Of a stretch of 64,000 nucleotides of DNA, positions 49,092-64,000 are shown one piece after another. The position numbers and the translations under genes are program-made. The stretch is taken from NCBI GenBank assembly GCA_023935145.1, contig CM043698.1, positions 141,935,001 through 141,999,000 on the forward strand, written 5' to 3'. The notes beneath the pieces were generated by a model. That model did no database searches, was not told where the DNA came from, and worked only from the letters and a program-made list of their open reading frames with translations. How positions within the stretch are numbered: the stretch's first letter is position 1; each line of letters begins with the position of its first letter. The stretch is from Bretschneidera sinensis. Its lineage: Eukaryota > Streptophyta > Magnoliopsida > Brassicales > Akaniaceae.

Positions 49092-51061
49092 TCACTAAGT
49101 ATTGTTTTTTTATAGGAGGTTATCTTACATCTCACATCTGTGTGAAACATGACGTTAGTGTCTGTGTCCACAAATCATAGCTGGTTGCTTGGATGTGCTG
49201 CTGATTTACACATGATGCCTTGTTTAATCCAATTATTTTTGTGTTGGGTTGGGCCAGAAAGATTCAGAGACCTTGAGGACCAGGGCTGACAAAATGTAGG
49301 ATTGAGGGAAGACTCATGGGATTGTGGAGAAGGAGTAAAGAATTGGAAAATAAATAAGGTAGAGGAAGCTTATATGTACTATGAGGAAATTATATTTGCT
49401 TCATTGGCAAAATTTGAAGTTTGAGAAAGAATGTGAATTCTCTTTCAAGGTTGTTATGGAAAGGATACTAGGCTCATTTTGTAGCGTCAGAGAAAAATGA
49501 GGGGCTTTGGCCTCCTAGCATGGAAATAAACTTATAGAAAATGCAGAAATTGAAGTTTGATTATGACTTAAGTAGCTGAAGCAAGCAGTGCTTTACTATT
49601 TTATAGACAATGAAGGTGAGGAGTTGGTTTATAAATTTGAAGTCAATGGTAGGCTGGCAAGAATGACAAACTATAAGTGGTTGGCAAAATTGGTTATTCA
49701 AGGTTATGGTGGTCAGGAAAATAAAGTTGGTTTATGAATCGATGTCCACTTTTGCCCAAAGTTGAGAACTAATGGTTTCTTTACTTTCTTCCCAATCAGT
49801 AGTATTTCATTTTCACTGTCATCTGTAAGAGTTTATATAGTTTGCTTTAGTTGGATAAGAGTATGACTTCGATTCATTGTTTTTCTGTTGCATGGTGGCT
49901 AACAGATATGATATACTCAATGAGCATGGGGAGCTTATGTGCAGTGTGCCCTAGTTTGAAGAGCATCTTCAGCAGCCCGTCACCTTCATAATAATGTAAT
50001 TTAAGAATTTTGTTTTTAAATTTTCAAGTGGTTATTTGCTTCCATTGTTTGCGGCAACCAGCTTAGTATTGTAGCCATGATTTGCTCTTCATGTGTTGTA
50101 AATGTTAATTGTTGGTGTTTGTTTGGCTATATGGATATACACAATGTAGCTCTGTTCTCGTGTAAGAGTACAATAAATACTACTTGTACTCTATGCAACC
50201 CGGATTTAGAATATTGAGCGCATATCTTCTTTAGTTGTAACTACTTTAAACTCGTATGGAAGCAGATTTTAGTGAAGGCAAATGTGGGCAAGTCTTCCGT
50301 GGGTTTTTGACATGATGTGCTACACTGCAATCACTACCCTCAAGGGAAAAATCCTTCCTGGTTCAGTGGTTATGCTCCTAAAAATTGCCTGGGATGTATA
50401 TATATATATAGTGCTACTGTTCGGGTTAATATTATTTTAGATGTGAGAGAGGCTGCTAGGCTTTGCAAATCTGAAAAACTGTTCAATTGATAGCATCCAT
50501 TAAACCGGGGTCTTGCTACAATTGGCTCTGTATGATAACATCCTTGCTCAAAACTGAGGTCGTCCTCTTGGTTTCCTTGCTCAAATTTGAATGGAAGTTG
50601 GAGTTCACATAAAAAAATTACTTAAAAAGTTCAAAGATTATTATATTTAAGTGCTATTGACCAAATATTTGAAAGTTATGGTTGCAATTTATCAAAGTTG
50701 TATTTGATCAATGAATATTGTATCTTAAAGTTGTTTTCAACTATCTTATTTTTAAAAAGAAAAATATGTCATCTTTTAGATATTGAACAAACTTGAATAT
50801 TGTATTTGATGAGCTGGTTGTTCATATTTTATCAAATTGTGAAAATTGTATTGTATTTTTTTATTTTAATTTTTAAGAATTTATTTAACAAACAAACATG
50901 ATATGACCAGGGGAAGAGTGCTGTCATATTTGATCGATGATATATAAAAAATACTAATATTTTAAAAATAAAATAATATTAATTATTTTCAAGTATTTGG
51001 TATGTGCTTAAAAAATTATATTTAGTAAATATGAGAAATAAAATCAATTTTAGATATTAAA

Positions 51062-51290
51062 ATTTAAACTGAACACTGAAAACTGAAAGCTGAAAACAAT
51101 TACAAGAAAGTGTAATCCAAACAGTTTTCAAACATTGATTATCTAAACAACATTTCACTGAAAACTGTTTTGGAAACAGTTTTCGAACACTGTTATCCAA
51201 ACATGTTTTCAAACACTGAAAACTAAAAACTCTTTTCGAAAATAGTTTTCAAACACTGAAAACTGTTACTAAACATGCCCATAAGAATTA
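51062..51290 (-). repeat. Array of related CAGTGTTTGAAAAC-type motifs
   Basis: On the minus strand, at least five diverged copies of a motif close to TTTTCAGTGTTTGAAAAC occur within 230 bases. They form the right terminal region of the candidate element above and resemble subterminal repeats that transposases bind. Confidence 0.6.
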
Positions 51291-52679
51291 TTTACATGTT
51301 TTTTTAGCTTCAGGACAATTTAATCATTTTTTTGGTAATATTATTTTTTACGTTAAGATGTTAGATGATTTTCATGTGTCTTAATGAGTTAGCAGTAACT
51401 CATGTTTTGGATTTACTTGTTATGGAACGAAATATTTTATTTTCAAATTAATAGATCTTATTTGTAATTAAATGAAAACTGGAGAATGAGATGTAAATTA
51501 CCCAAAATTTCAGTGCTTTTTTTTGAATAATTCTTAAATACAATGGAAAAGATCAAATAAAGGGTTGGAAGGTTATAAAATCACTCCCTTTGAAATATTA
51601 GACAAAATAAAGAAGTGATCAAATTAATTAATGGCATTATCCAAAATGTTCTTGTAGGAAAAGGAGATTAAGAGAGTTAAAGGAAAGTAATAGACTAATA
51701 AATAACTAAATACTATTCTCTTCGTCTTATATTTTTAGTTAATTTTTTCTAAAATAGATGTCACATATTATTTGTCCACTTTCTTCAAATATGATATAAA
51801 AACTAATAACTTTAGAAATATATTCTTAATATAATTTTTTTATGTCACATCTAACTCTTGTAAGACTCATATATACTTAACTCGATTTTAATTTTAAAAG
51901 ATGTTTTTGGATAAAACAATATTTATATTAAATTTTATTCAAATAAAAGGTGAACTAAAAATATGAGACGGATATGAGTACTCTTTTACTTTTGGTAATG
52001 ATATGTCAGCATTATTGAGTATCATTACTTGCCAATTTTATAATCATTACTTGCCAATTCTATGCTTATTTAGATCAGGGAAAAAATAGTAATTACCAAT
52101 AATATATGAAATAAAAAAAATCAATTAGTGGAGTAAAAAAAATATAATAAATTCATTTTTTTTGCAATATAATGATTATTCACCTACTTAATTGCAGTCA
52201 ATATTTTTTTTTCAAGCTAAAGTAGCTTAAGGTTTCATTCCATCATTTTAAGGTAAACTTATAAATTGAATGTAATTTACTTTATATTATATTGTTTTTG
52301 TTAAAATAAAATCTTTCTAAAATTGAAAAAAAAAAGATTTTTTTGTTGATATTGATTTTTTTATCACTTCCAAATTCCAATCAAGTTGCATTCTTAATGT
52401 CAATGAAGAAAAATTCTTGGTTAGACCAACCTAACAACTCATTAACCCGAATTACTTTTGTTACCTACACATTAATTAGTTTGATTGAATTAACCTATTA
52501 TTAATATTTACCACCAAGTGAGAAAGCTATAACACATAATTGAAGTAGTGTTTGTATCAACAAGCTTAAAAATGATGCATTGTTATAGGATTTAAATTAA
52601 AATTTATGGTTGATAATAAATACTATTTCTATTTATTCTAGCTTTGATAATATTTATTTGAGTGGTGATACTACTGATC

Positions 52680-53050
52680 TGGCCATAAAATCGGGAAAGT
52701 TCACTAGTAATCATAAAAATTGAATAACAATTGTTTAAAAAATTAAAAGAAAAATTAAATACCAAAGCTATTATTCTATTTCCTTGCGATTATTAGTGAA
52801 TCTTTCCGGTTAGATGGTAACTCCCATGAAATTAGATCCGTGATCCATCCGTGGGATCACCACGAAACAGGGTGATGATACTAAGATCCGGTTCCGTGGA
52901 AGTTATCACGGAACTAAAAAAATCTACTAATAATCATGAAAATTGAATAATAATTATTTAAAAAAATTAAATATTAAAATTATTATTTAATTTTTTCATA
53001 AATATTAATTGACTTTTTTAATTTGATGGTAACTAGTTTCATGGGATCAC
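52680..53050. repeat. Dispersed repeat family, two diverged internal units
   Basis: The string around CTAGTAATCATAAAAATTGA, followed by a TTTAAAAAATTAAA run, occurs near 52703 and again near 52925. Between them lie GGATCACCACGAAAC and TTCCGTGGAAGTTATCACGG, which contain short inverted runs. The same core reappears at 63430-63720 next to the chloroplast insert. Confidence 0.65.
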
Positions 53051-54054
53051 CACTTTGTTTCTTTTTTCTTCATATATATTATCTTGAAGAAACATATATG
53101 TAGCATGGTTCCTCAGATTAACTCAAAGGCAATTAAACTTAGAGCCTTACACATGTTACTATTATTTTGCATGACACGTAATTAACTTTTACACCAAGTA
53201 AACTCCCTTCACCTACTTAGATTACTTGCTCATTTATACTCGCATAATTAGGTAAACTCACCAAAGTAAGGGTATCCATGTCTTTATAATGTGAAAATGG
53301 GTGGCTCAAACTGCTTGATGCAACGTGTAGAAAATGATAGGGAAATTTATTTATTTATTTTTATTGCTAGGGAAATTTATTTTTGTCTTTGAAGCATATT
53401 TAATTTTGATTGCAACCATATATTAGAATTGAAATTTGAATTTTGAATTGTGAGCACGTCTAGATGCTCAGCTGCAGAATACGACATGCACGAGTCAAAA
53501 GTTTGTGGAATCATGAATGTGATATATTGGAGGGAATTAAGTTGAAGCACCTGGAAGCTAATTGACAATAATACCCACTAGTTAAGGAATGATTACTTCT
53601 TCTTTTTTTTTCTCTAAAACTTTCATATTAGTAACCCCATTATATTTGATGTCTTTAGAATATTGTGGAAAAGATTTGTTACAGATAATTGTGAATATTC
53701 CATATTAGTGGTGTATGTGTGCGTTACATTCATCTGAAAAATACATAAAAAAACTGTATAATGTGATAATCTGTGTAAAACGTATGTATCCATGATAATT
53801 ATTATTAATTGTGATATAATCTTTATAAAAAATAATATTCATTATTTCACGAACCATAACTTCATAAGCCTTTAGAATAATTTTATCATATCATCAAAAC
53901 TTTAGCAAGATAATTGAGACTCGTTTTTCTTATCAATAGTGTTCTAAGTTTTTCTATTATAGTGGAGTGAAACAAACTTTATTCGAAATGACATTCGATA
54001 AAAATGCCACCTCTTATTTCAAATATTTTAAACTAAAAAGAAAATTTTTAGTTT

Positions 54055-54520
54055 AAGTGTCTTTAGTTTCCTTTATTTATAACTTTATCATCTGAAAAAC
54101 AAAATGATCAACTTTCAAGAGACCAAATCCTTACAAACAGGCAAAAACAAAAATTACAAAGCGCATTGGAAGTGATAGAATTTTATTGTAAAAATGATGC
54201 TACATGAGTAATTATACTTTTGCCGGATCACATATTTAACAATATTTTTCTCATTTTATATTAAAAAATAATCCATTGAAAAAGATGGGTAATTTTAATT
54301 TTAATATCTTTAACTTTCTTCATTTATAACTTTATTATCTCAAAACACAAAATGATCAACTTTCAGGCGACCAAATCCTTACAAAAAGGCCAAAAAAGAA
54401 ATTACCTTGTTGTAAAGATGAGGCTACATGGCTAATTATAATTTTATTTTCCTCTCATTTTTTATTAAAAAAATGATCTATTGGGAAAAGGGTAGATGGG
54501 TAATTTGAGCTTACCAAATC
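54055..54520. repeat. Tandem duplication, period about 247 bases
   Basis: AAAATGATCAACTTTCA and GACCAAATCCTTACAAA occur in both halves, with diverged sequence between. Noncoding. Confidence 0.8.
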
Positions 54521-54827
54521 ATAATCAGGAGGGATTTTAATAATTTAAGTGGAGGGAAGCTAATCATAACGGTAACATGCCCCCCTCTAATTAGAAAAGG
54601 CTCGACTTGGATAAGATAAGTCAAACTACAAAAGTTTGCAAGTTGCAATAATCAGACCACCACCCAATCCGTGAGCTATTGGAATTTAATGCTTGTTTTC
54701 ATTTTATTTGGTAGAAGCCTTTATCTTTTCCATGACAATGTGACCCCATTTGCACCATTTTGGTTGAACTAACTTGTTTGGGAGTTTTTTTTATTCTTCC
54801 AATTATTGCAAACAAAAAGTAACCAAA

Positions 54828-55100
54828 CATTTTTCAAACAAAATGGTTTATGAATTAGTTTCATTTATTAAAAATTAAATTTATATCATATAAACTGTTT
54901 TTATTATTATTTTATTAAATATTAAATAATTTATAGCTTTATTGTTATACGTTTTATCATAAATACACATTTAACAAACATAATTTATAAAATAGTTTTG
55001 TTTTTTAAAGATTAAATTTATTTCATATCAACTGTTTTCATTGTTTTACTAAACACTAAACATTTTATAATTCTGTTGTTATATATTTTACCATAAACGT
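54828..55100. repeat. Tandem duplication, period about 137 bases
   Basis: Both halves contain AAATTTAT, TCATAT and ACTGTTTT in the same order and spacing. A shorter tandem of about 60 bases (AAATTAAAAGCTATAAACCA) follows at 55130-55225. Confidence 0.7.
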
Positions 55101-56509
55101 TTTAAAAACTATAATCTAAACCTAAATATTAAATGAAATTAAAAGCTATAAACCAAACCAAATATTAACCAGAAAAAACATAAATATTAAACGAAATTAA
55201 AAGCTATAAACCAAATAAAATATTCAATGAAAAAAACACTTTCAGGATTAGAAATCAAGACCTAAAAGTCCTATACTATATTGAAAAATAAATTTTTTTC
55301 AATTTTTTCAAAAACTTAAACCGAAGAGAAAGAGCGCAATCAATTTTTTATACTTCCACATAAATATTTATGAAAATTTATTTTCTAAAGGAGCATAATT
55401 ACAACACGGAAACTCGAGCAATTTATCACTGAAATTTCTTAATTGCGCATACTTTTCATGAAAAAATCTTAAACTGTCAGTCATGTCGAACTTGTTTACT
55501 ACCACAATTTGATCATCAATGCAAGTTTGTAACCACCTAATTCACAATAATTGCGTAACATTTTGGACATAAACAATTGTCTTAGCTATACCAATTGATT
55601 TTAATACTAGTAACTTATCATCTCTTGTCGAATGTTCTTTTAATTTTGTGTTTTGCCCATCACATTAACCAGATGAAAATTCTTAGTTAGATTGGGTTTA
55701 AAACTAATGTTTTAAACCTGTTTAAAACTTCATTGTTAATTTTTGAAAATTTTACTGGTAACATTAGTATAAGTGTGAGACTAAAAAATAATATTACCAG
55801 TGAAATTTCTCAAAATTACCAATAAAGTTTCGGACAATCCGCTCTAGCAAAAAATTGCTAAGAAAAAGGAATTGATTGATTTTGTTGATCAAATCAATGA
55901 TATTGCAAGTTTAAAAAAAAAAAAAAAAAAAAACCTCGAGGAGTATGTTTACAATGAGTCTTTGGATTAGCAACATGTTGATGAAAAACTTGAACAAATT
56001 CATGAAAATGTCTCCCAAATGGAACCCATACCAAAGTGCTGGAATATGATAACTACTGCGCCAATATATATATTTGCTAAACAACAATTTGCGTTAAACG
56101 TAATTATTTAACTTTTTCAAAATTAGATCCAATCTAATGATCACTTCATGTTCGTTCCTTCAATTTTCCTTTTTAACATACCAAAAATCTCACGTCAATA
56201 GCTTTGTGGTAATCTCACAAACCATCATCATTTGCATTATAGGATGAGATTTTGGTGTGTGCTTAGTGCCGGAGCCAGGATTTTTATCTTAGGGGACGAA
56301 GATTAATACAATTAAAATAAAATATCGTTTTTGATTATTATAGTTTCACGCACAGTCCTCATCCATCAATTAGTCAATCTCCACAAGCTCCACAGAATAA
56401 AAGATCACCGAAAGTTTAGGAGTGTGAAAGCCTAAAAGGTGATATCATCTATAATAAAATTAGTGAAGTTAGTGGTGTAGTACACACATAAAATAACATA
56501 TTTAAATTG

Positions 56510-56725
56510 TAAAGTGAACTTACTAAATCTTTTATCTAAAAGAACTCAATCTATGTGTATACTACTCCAACTTCGCCAATTTTAAATGATCTCATCTCAT
56601 TTAACTTAGGGTAGAGAAGACGAGATGAGATCATTTGTAGTATACACATACATCTGAACTTCTTTAAATAAGAGAATTAGTAGGACCACAATCTACATCT
56701 ATTTTACTACAAATGATCTCATCTT
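56510..56725. repeat. Fold-back element (MITE-like)
   Basis: ATGTGTATACTAC (56553-56565) pairs with GTAGTATACACAT (56637-56649), and AAATGATCTCATCTC (from 56584) pairs with GAGATGAGATCATTT (to 56636). Diverged complementarity extends outward (CTTACTAAATCTTTT against ATAAGAGAATTAGTAGG). The whole could form a long hairpin. No coding. Confidence 0.7.
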
Positions 56726-58529
56726 AGAAAGGGCACATTATGCCTATTTATTTCTTTATGAAACGTGAGCCACTAAATTAAGTTGAAGTTTTTTTTTATT
56801 TATAAAAATTGAAGTATAAAAACTAAACTATATATCAATTATGATGTGAGACGAGTTAATAGGTCAAACCTGTGGTTGACATGTTAGTATAATTTTTAAA
56901 GTAGAAATTTAAGAAAAACGAATTGAGATTTTATCATATGTTAGGAATTGTTTTCCTTAAGTTTTTATTTGTCTTCATCCTGTAAAGAGTTTGTTAATGA
57001 GTTACGAATAAATATCATTCGAGATATGTAAAGTTTATGAGATTTATAGATAACAAATATGCAAAATCCTCTAAAAACTCCGTGAAAAGTGATTAACAAT
57101 GATCGTAAACTTCTGAAAGGCAGAAGAAATTATTTTTTTTGTAAAATGAAATGCAGTTTGTTTTAGAAATTATTAAAAGTATTTATAATTTTCAGAGCGA
57201 GATTTAAGTAGGTACTAATGTAAACTAGCTGGAGCTCACCCAATTGCTCATTCTCTTTTCAGTCATGTGCTTGGATAGCTTTAATCAATCGAGTCTTCTG
57301 ACAAACTTATAGGGACATGTCCAATAAAGAATTGAATTGGTATCTAACTATCTATTGGTCCAAAAGTGTCTCTGCAAAAGTTTCCATCTCCTTGGTTCCT
57401 CTCATTAGTTTTATGGGATTGTGCAGAAGATATTATAAAGTTGGAAAAATTTATTAATAATTATAAAAAAATAAAATAATAATAAAATATTTAATTGATT
57501 TGTTGAGATTAAAATTTTTAAATAATTAATTAAATTATGATTTTCGTTTTACAATTACTCGATGAGTTTTACTTTAGTTACATATCTTTGAATTGATCTA
57601 ATAAGTTTTTACAATTTCTGATAGTTACATTGATAAAATCCTTGGGGCAATTTTTTTTCTTGCTTCTTTTAAAAACAATAAAGCTGTAAATAAAAACCAT
57701 TAAACCAATGAAGCAAGTGGAAGAAATTTGGTAGAAAAAGAGAAGAAAAAAAAGGTAAATGATAGAAGATGAAGAAGAAATAGGAAAAAGAAAAAAAACA
57801 CAGAAAGGTGCATAAAGAGTGAGAGATGGGGTTATATATATCTCTTTCACTCTTAGTTGGGCCAAATCATATGCATCAACCAATTTTAGACAAGGTAATC
57901 CGATACTACTTTCCTTTCGCATAATAGTTACATTACCGTTTGATAATATAAAACTAAAATAAATTTTTTTAACAGTAAAATTATTAAAAAAAATAATAAT
58001 ATTACCTCAATGTCAATTCTAATGTAATATAAGAAACTATTTGGAAGTAGATATAATCAGACCATTGAAAAATATTAGTCTAAAGTCAAATCCAAAATCA
58101 TAATTTAACAGAAAAAAAAGTGCATAAAAAATTCGTACCAAAAAAGCAGCCCATGATAATGTTTCCTCTGACAAGTGTTGAACAGTACAAATGGAAAATG
58201 ATTATCGACATCTAACGGTTGATTTGGGTCCATCTAAGGTAGATATCTGTTAATTGCCAAAAAGAAAACCCCAAGTTTTAGCTTGTCCATTAATAATGTT
58301 GGGCGTAGTTTGCTTTATATGGTCTACAATAATTTGTAAACTGAACCCATTTTCTTGCTGGTCATTAGTAAGATTCTAAATTGAATGCCATACATGTGGA
58401 AAAAACAGTGATTTGATGGCATAAATTATATATAATTTAATTTGAAAGGAGTGGATTAGATTTTTTTTTTGGTTTTTTATAATTTAATTTGAAAGTGAGA
58501 CCCCATTTCTTTATCTTTATTTGGTATAA

Positions 58530-60239
<1,710 letters not shown>

Positions 60240-60421
60240 TCATATGGTATCTAAGCTAAGTAATTCTATGACACCGGTGTGAATTCGGGTCTTTCTGATT
60301 CAACTAGGACCATAGTTCTTGACCTAAAATTCTACACGAATCAAGATCGAGAAAAGGGAGTTTTCCAATCATTAACTCAAACTCATTGTCGAATCCCACT
60401 CAGCAGAATAAGAAGGTACTT

Positions 60422-63272
<2,851 letters not shown>

Positions 63273-63280
63273 AGAGCCAT

Positions 63281-63283
63281 ACT

Positions 63284-63325
<42 letters not shown>

Positions 63326-63459
63326 CATATATGCTCACGAAGAAGAGAGTGCCACGTGGCGTTTCAACTTTCTAGAGCCGTACAAGTTGCATTTTTTAGT
63401 GGTGTTACTATGGAAACCACGGAATCGGGAAAATCCATTAGTAATCACAAGGAAATTGA

Positions 63460-63498
<39 letters not shown>

Positions 63499-63640
63499 TA
63501 TATGCTCACGAAGAAGAGAGTGCCACGTGGCGTTTCAACTTTCTAGAGCCGTACAAGTTGCATTTTTTAGTGGTGTTACTATGGAAACCACAGAATCGGG
63601 AAAATCCATTATTAATCACAGGGAAATTGAATAGTAATTG
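63281..63640 (+). repeat. CA/TA microsatellite and a 171-base tandem repeat with G-box palindromes
   Basis: A CA run and TA run (63281-63330) lead into ATGCTCACGAAGAAGAGAGT, which recurs at 63502, giving a 171-base period that includes a second TA/CA run. The unit copies are nearly identical. Each holds GCCACGTGGC, a perfect palindrome around the G-box CACGTG, at 63351-63360 and 63522-63531. The open frames through this region are accidental and continue from the NUPT. Confidence 0.85.
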
Positions 63641-64000
63641 TTTAAAAAAAATTAAAATACCAAAGTTGCTACTTAATTTTCCAGTGAGTACTAGTTACCA
63701 CGGAACCGGGTCCATGAGATCAACCTGCCTTGGTATTTGGTTTGAGAAGAATGGCGTTGTTTGAGAGAAAGCCTTTGGTGTTTTTTCTCCCAAAAAGTAT
63801 ACAGTGGTGTATGATTTTCTGCTTTCTGAATAAAACTACATTGTTTAAAGGTATACACTAAAAGTGCAGAATAATGATCTTACGGATCTGGTTCAATTCT
63901 CAAGGATCCAATTCCGTCGTAATATGTTTCTTGCATCATATTTGACTAGACTACACAAAATGTAGCCTGAATTGGACATTCTGATAAGATTTATTTTATC
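63641..64000. other. Gene-free end of the window
   Basis: The first 80 bases continue the 52680-type repeat (GTTTAAAAAAAATTAAAATA and GGAACCGGGTCCATGAGATC). Nothing else is recognised. Confidence 0.55.

Larger units (their letters stand above)
45962..51290. mobile_element. Candidate gene-carrying DNA transposon (Pack-type) with degenerate terminal repeats
   Basis: The left part (45962-46140) and, on the opposite strand, the right part (51290-51062) share a family of sequences of the form CATGTTTGG, AGTGTTTGAAAAC and TTTTCAGTGTTC. Similar ends occur in Mutator-like elements. Between them lie a CT-rich leader-like region (46140-46440), an exon-like stretch ending in CAG|GT at 46916, and two clean kinase-family exons without a kinase domain. 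The terminal similarity is patchy. The flanks (ATAACAATA and ATAAGAATT) match at only seven of nine positions and not at the exact ends. No transposase is seen. Confidence 0.4.
51291..58529. other. Gene-free AT-rich region rich in local duplications
   Basis: I find no supported gene. Open frames are short and of random composition. The listed repeats (52680-53050, 54055-54520, 54828-55100, 56510-56725) account for much of the visible structure. Another possible relative of the 52680 family is near 57440-57560. A T-rich minus-strand frame at 57578-57922 is low complexity. Confidence 0.6.

Noticed and set aside
57578..57922. Minus-strand 114-codon frame with hydrophobic stretches
   Set aside because: The hydrophobic run comes from GA/AA-rich sequence read as Phe, Leu and Ser; no conserved motif.

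Overview
The window is nuclear DNA of a flowering plant, almost certainly a eudicot. It is AT-rich, its genes are split by short GT-AG introns, it carries Ty1/copia elements, it contains a decayed piece of chloroplast DNA, and it encodes plant-only proteins (DC1 zinc proteins, an LHCII apoprotein, a class VIII myosin). I cannot name the species.

Layout. (1) Positions 1-18300 hold a decaying tandem cluster of DC1 (Cys/His-rich C1) genes. One copy has an open frame (6009-7739). One is long but broken by a frameshift and a stop (15402-17089). Four are fragments (2-151, 3383-4008, 4866-4980, 8779-9238). Shared flanking blocks show that the copies arose by segmental duplication. A gag-only copia element with long LTRs (9413-13256) sits between them. 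(2) At 18788-19769 there is a terminal-inverted-repeat element with an internal duplication. (3) At 20000-22763 (minus strand) lies a five-exon gene for a basic, Ser-rich protein I do not recognise. (4) At 26125-27232 (plus strand) lies LHCB3, complete in three exons. (5) At 28222-44739 (minus strand) lies a complete 24-exon class VIII myosin gene of the ATM2 (VIII-2) type, tail to tail with LHCB3. One exon is only 14 nt long. Intron 19 carries a degenerate antisense copia element with a perfect 5-bp target duplication, and the myosin frame is still intact. (6) At 45962-51290 is a stretch bounded by related, oppositely oriented terminal sequences. It encloses two clean exons of an integrin-linked-kinase-like (ankyrin plus Raf-like kinase) gene without the kinase domain, which suggests gene capture by a transposon. 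(7) At 51291-58529 I see no genes, only tandem and fold-back repeats. (8) At 58530-63272 is a colinear chloroplast insertion (NUPT) with the rpoC1 intron end, rpoC1 exon 2 and about the first two thirds of rpoC2, all broken. It ends at a CA/TA microsatellite and a 171-bp tandem repeat.

The probably functional genes are LHCB3, the myosin, the unknown basic protein and one DC1 gene. They do not form a pathway. LHCB3 next to a VIII-2 myosin matches my recollection of Arabidopsis AT5G54270 and AT5G54280, so this is probably a conserved gene pair. I found no clearly new biological system. The most notable items are the myosin microexon, the intronic copia, the captured kinase fragment and the loss of zinc ligands in the surviving DC1 gene.
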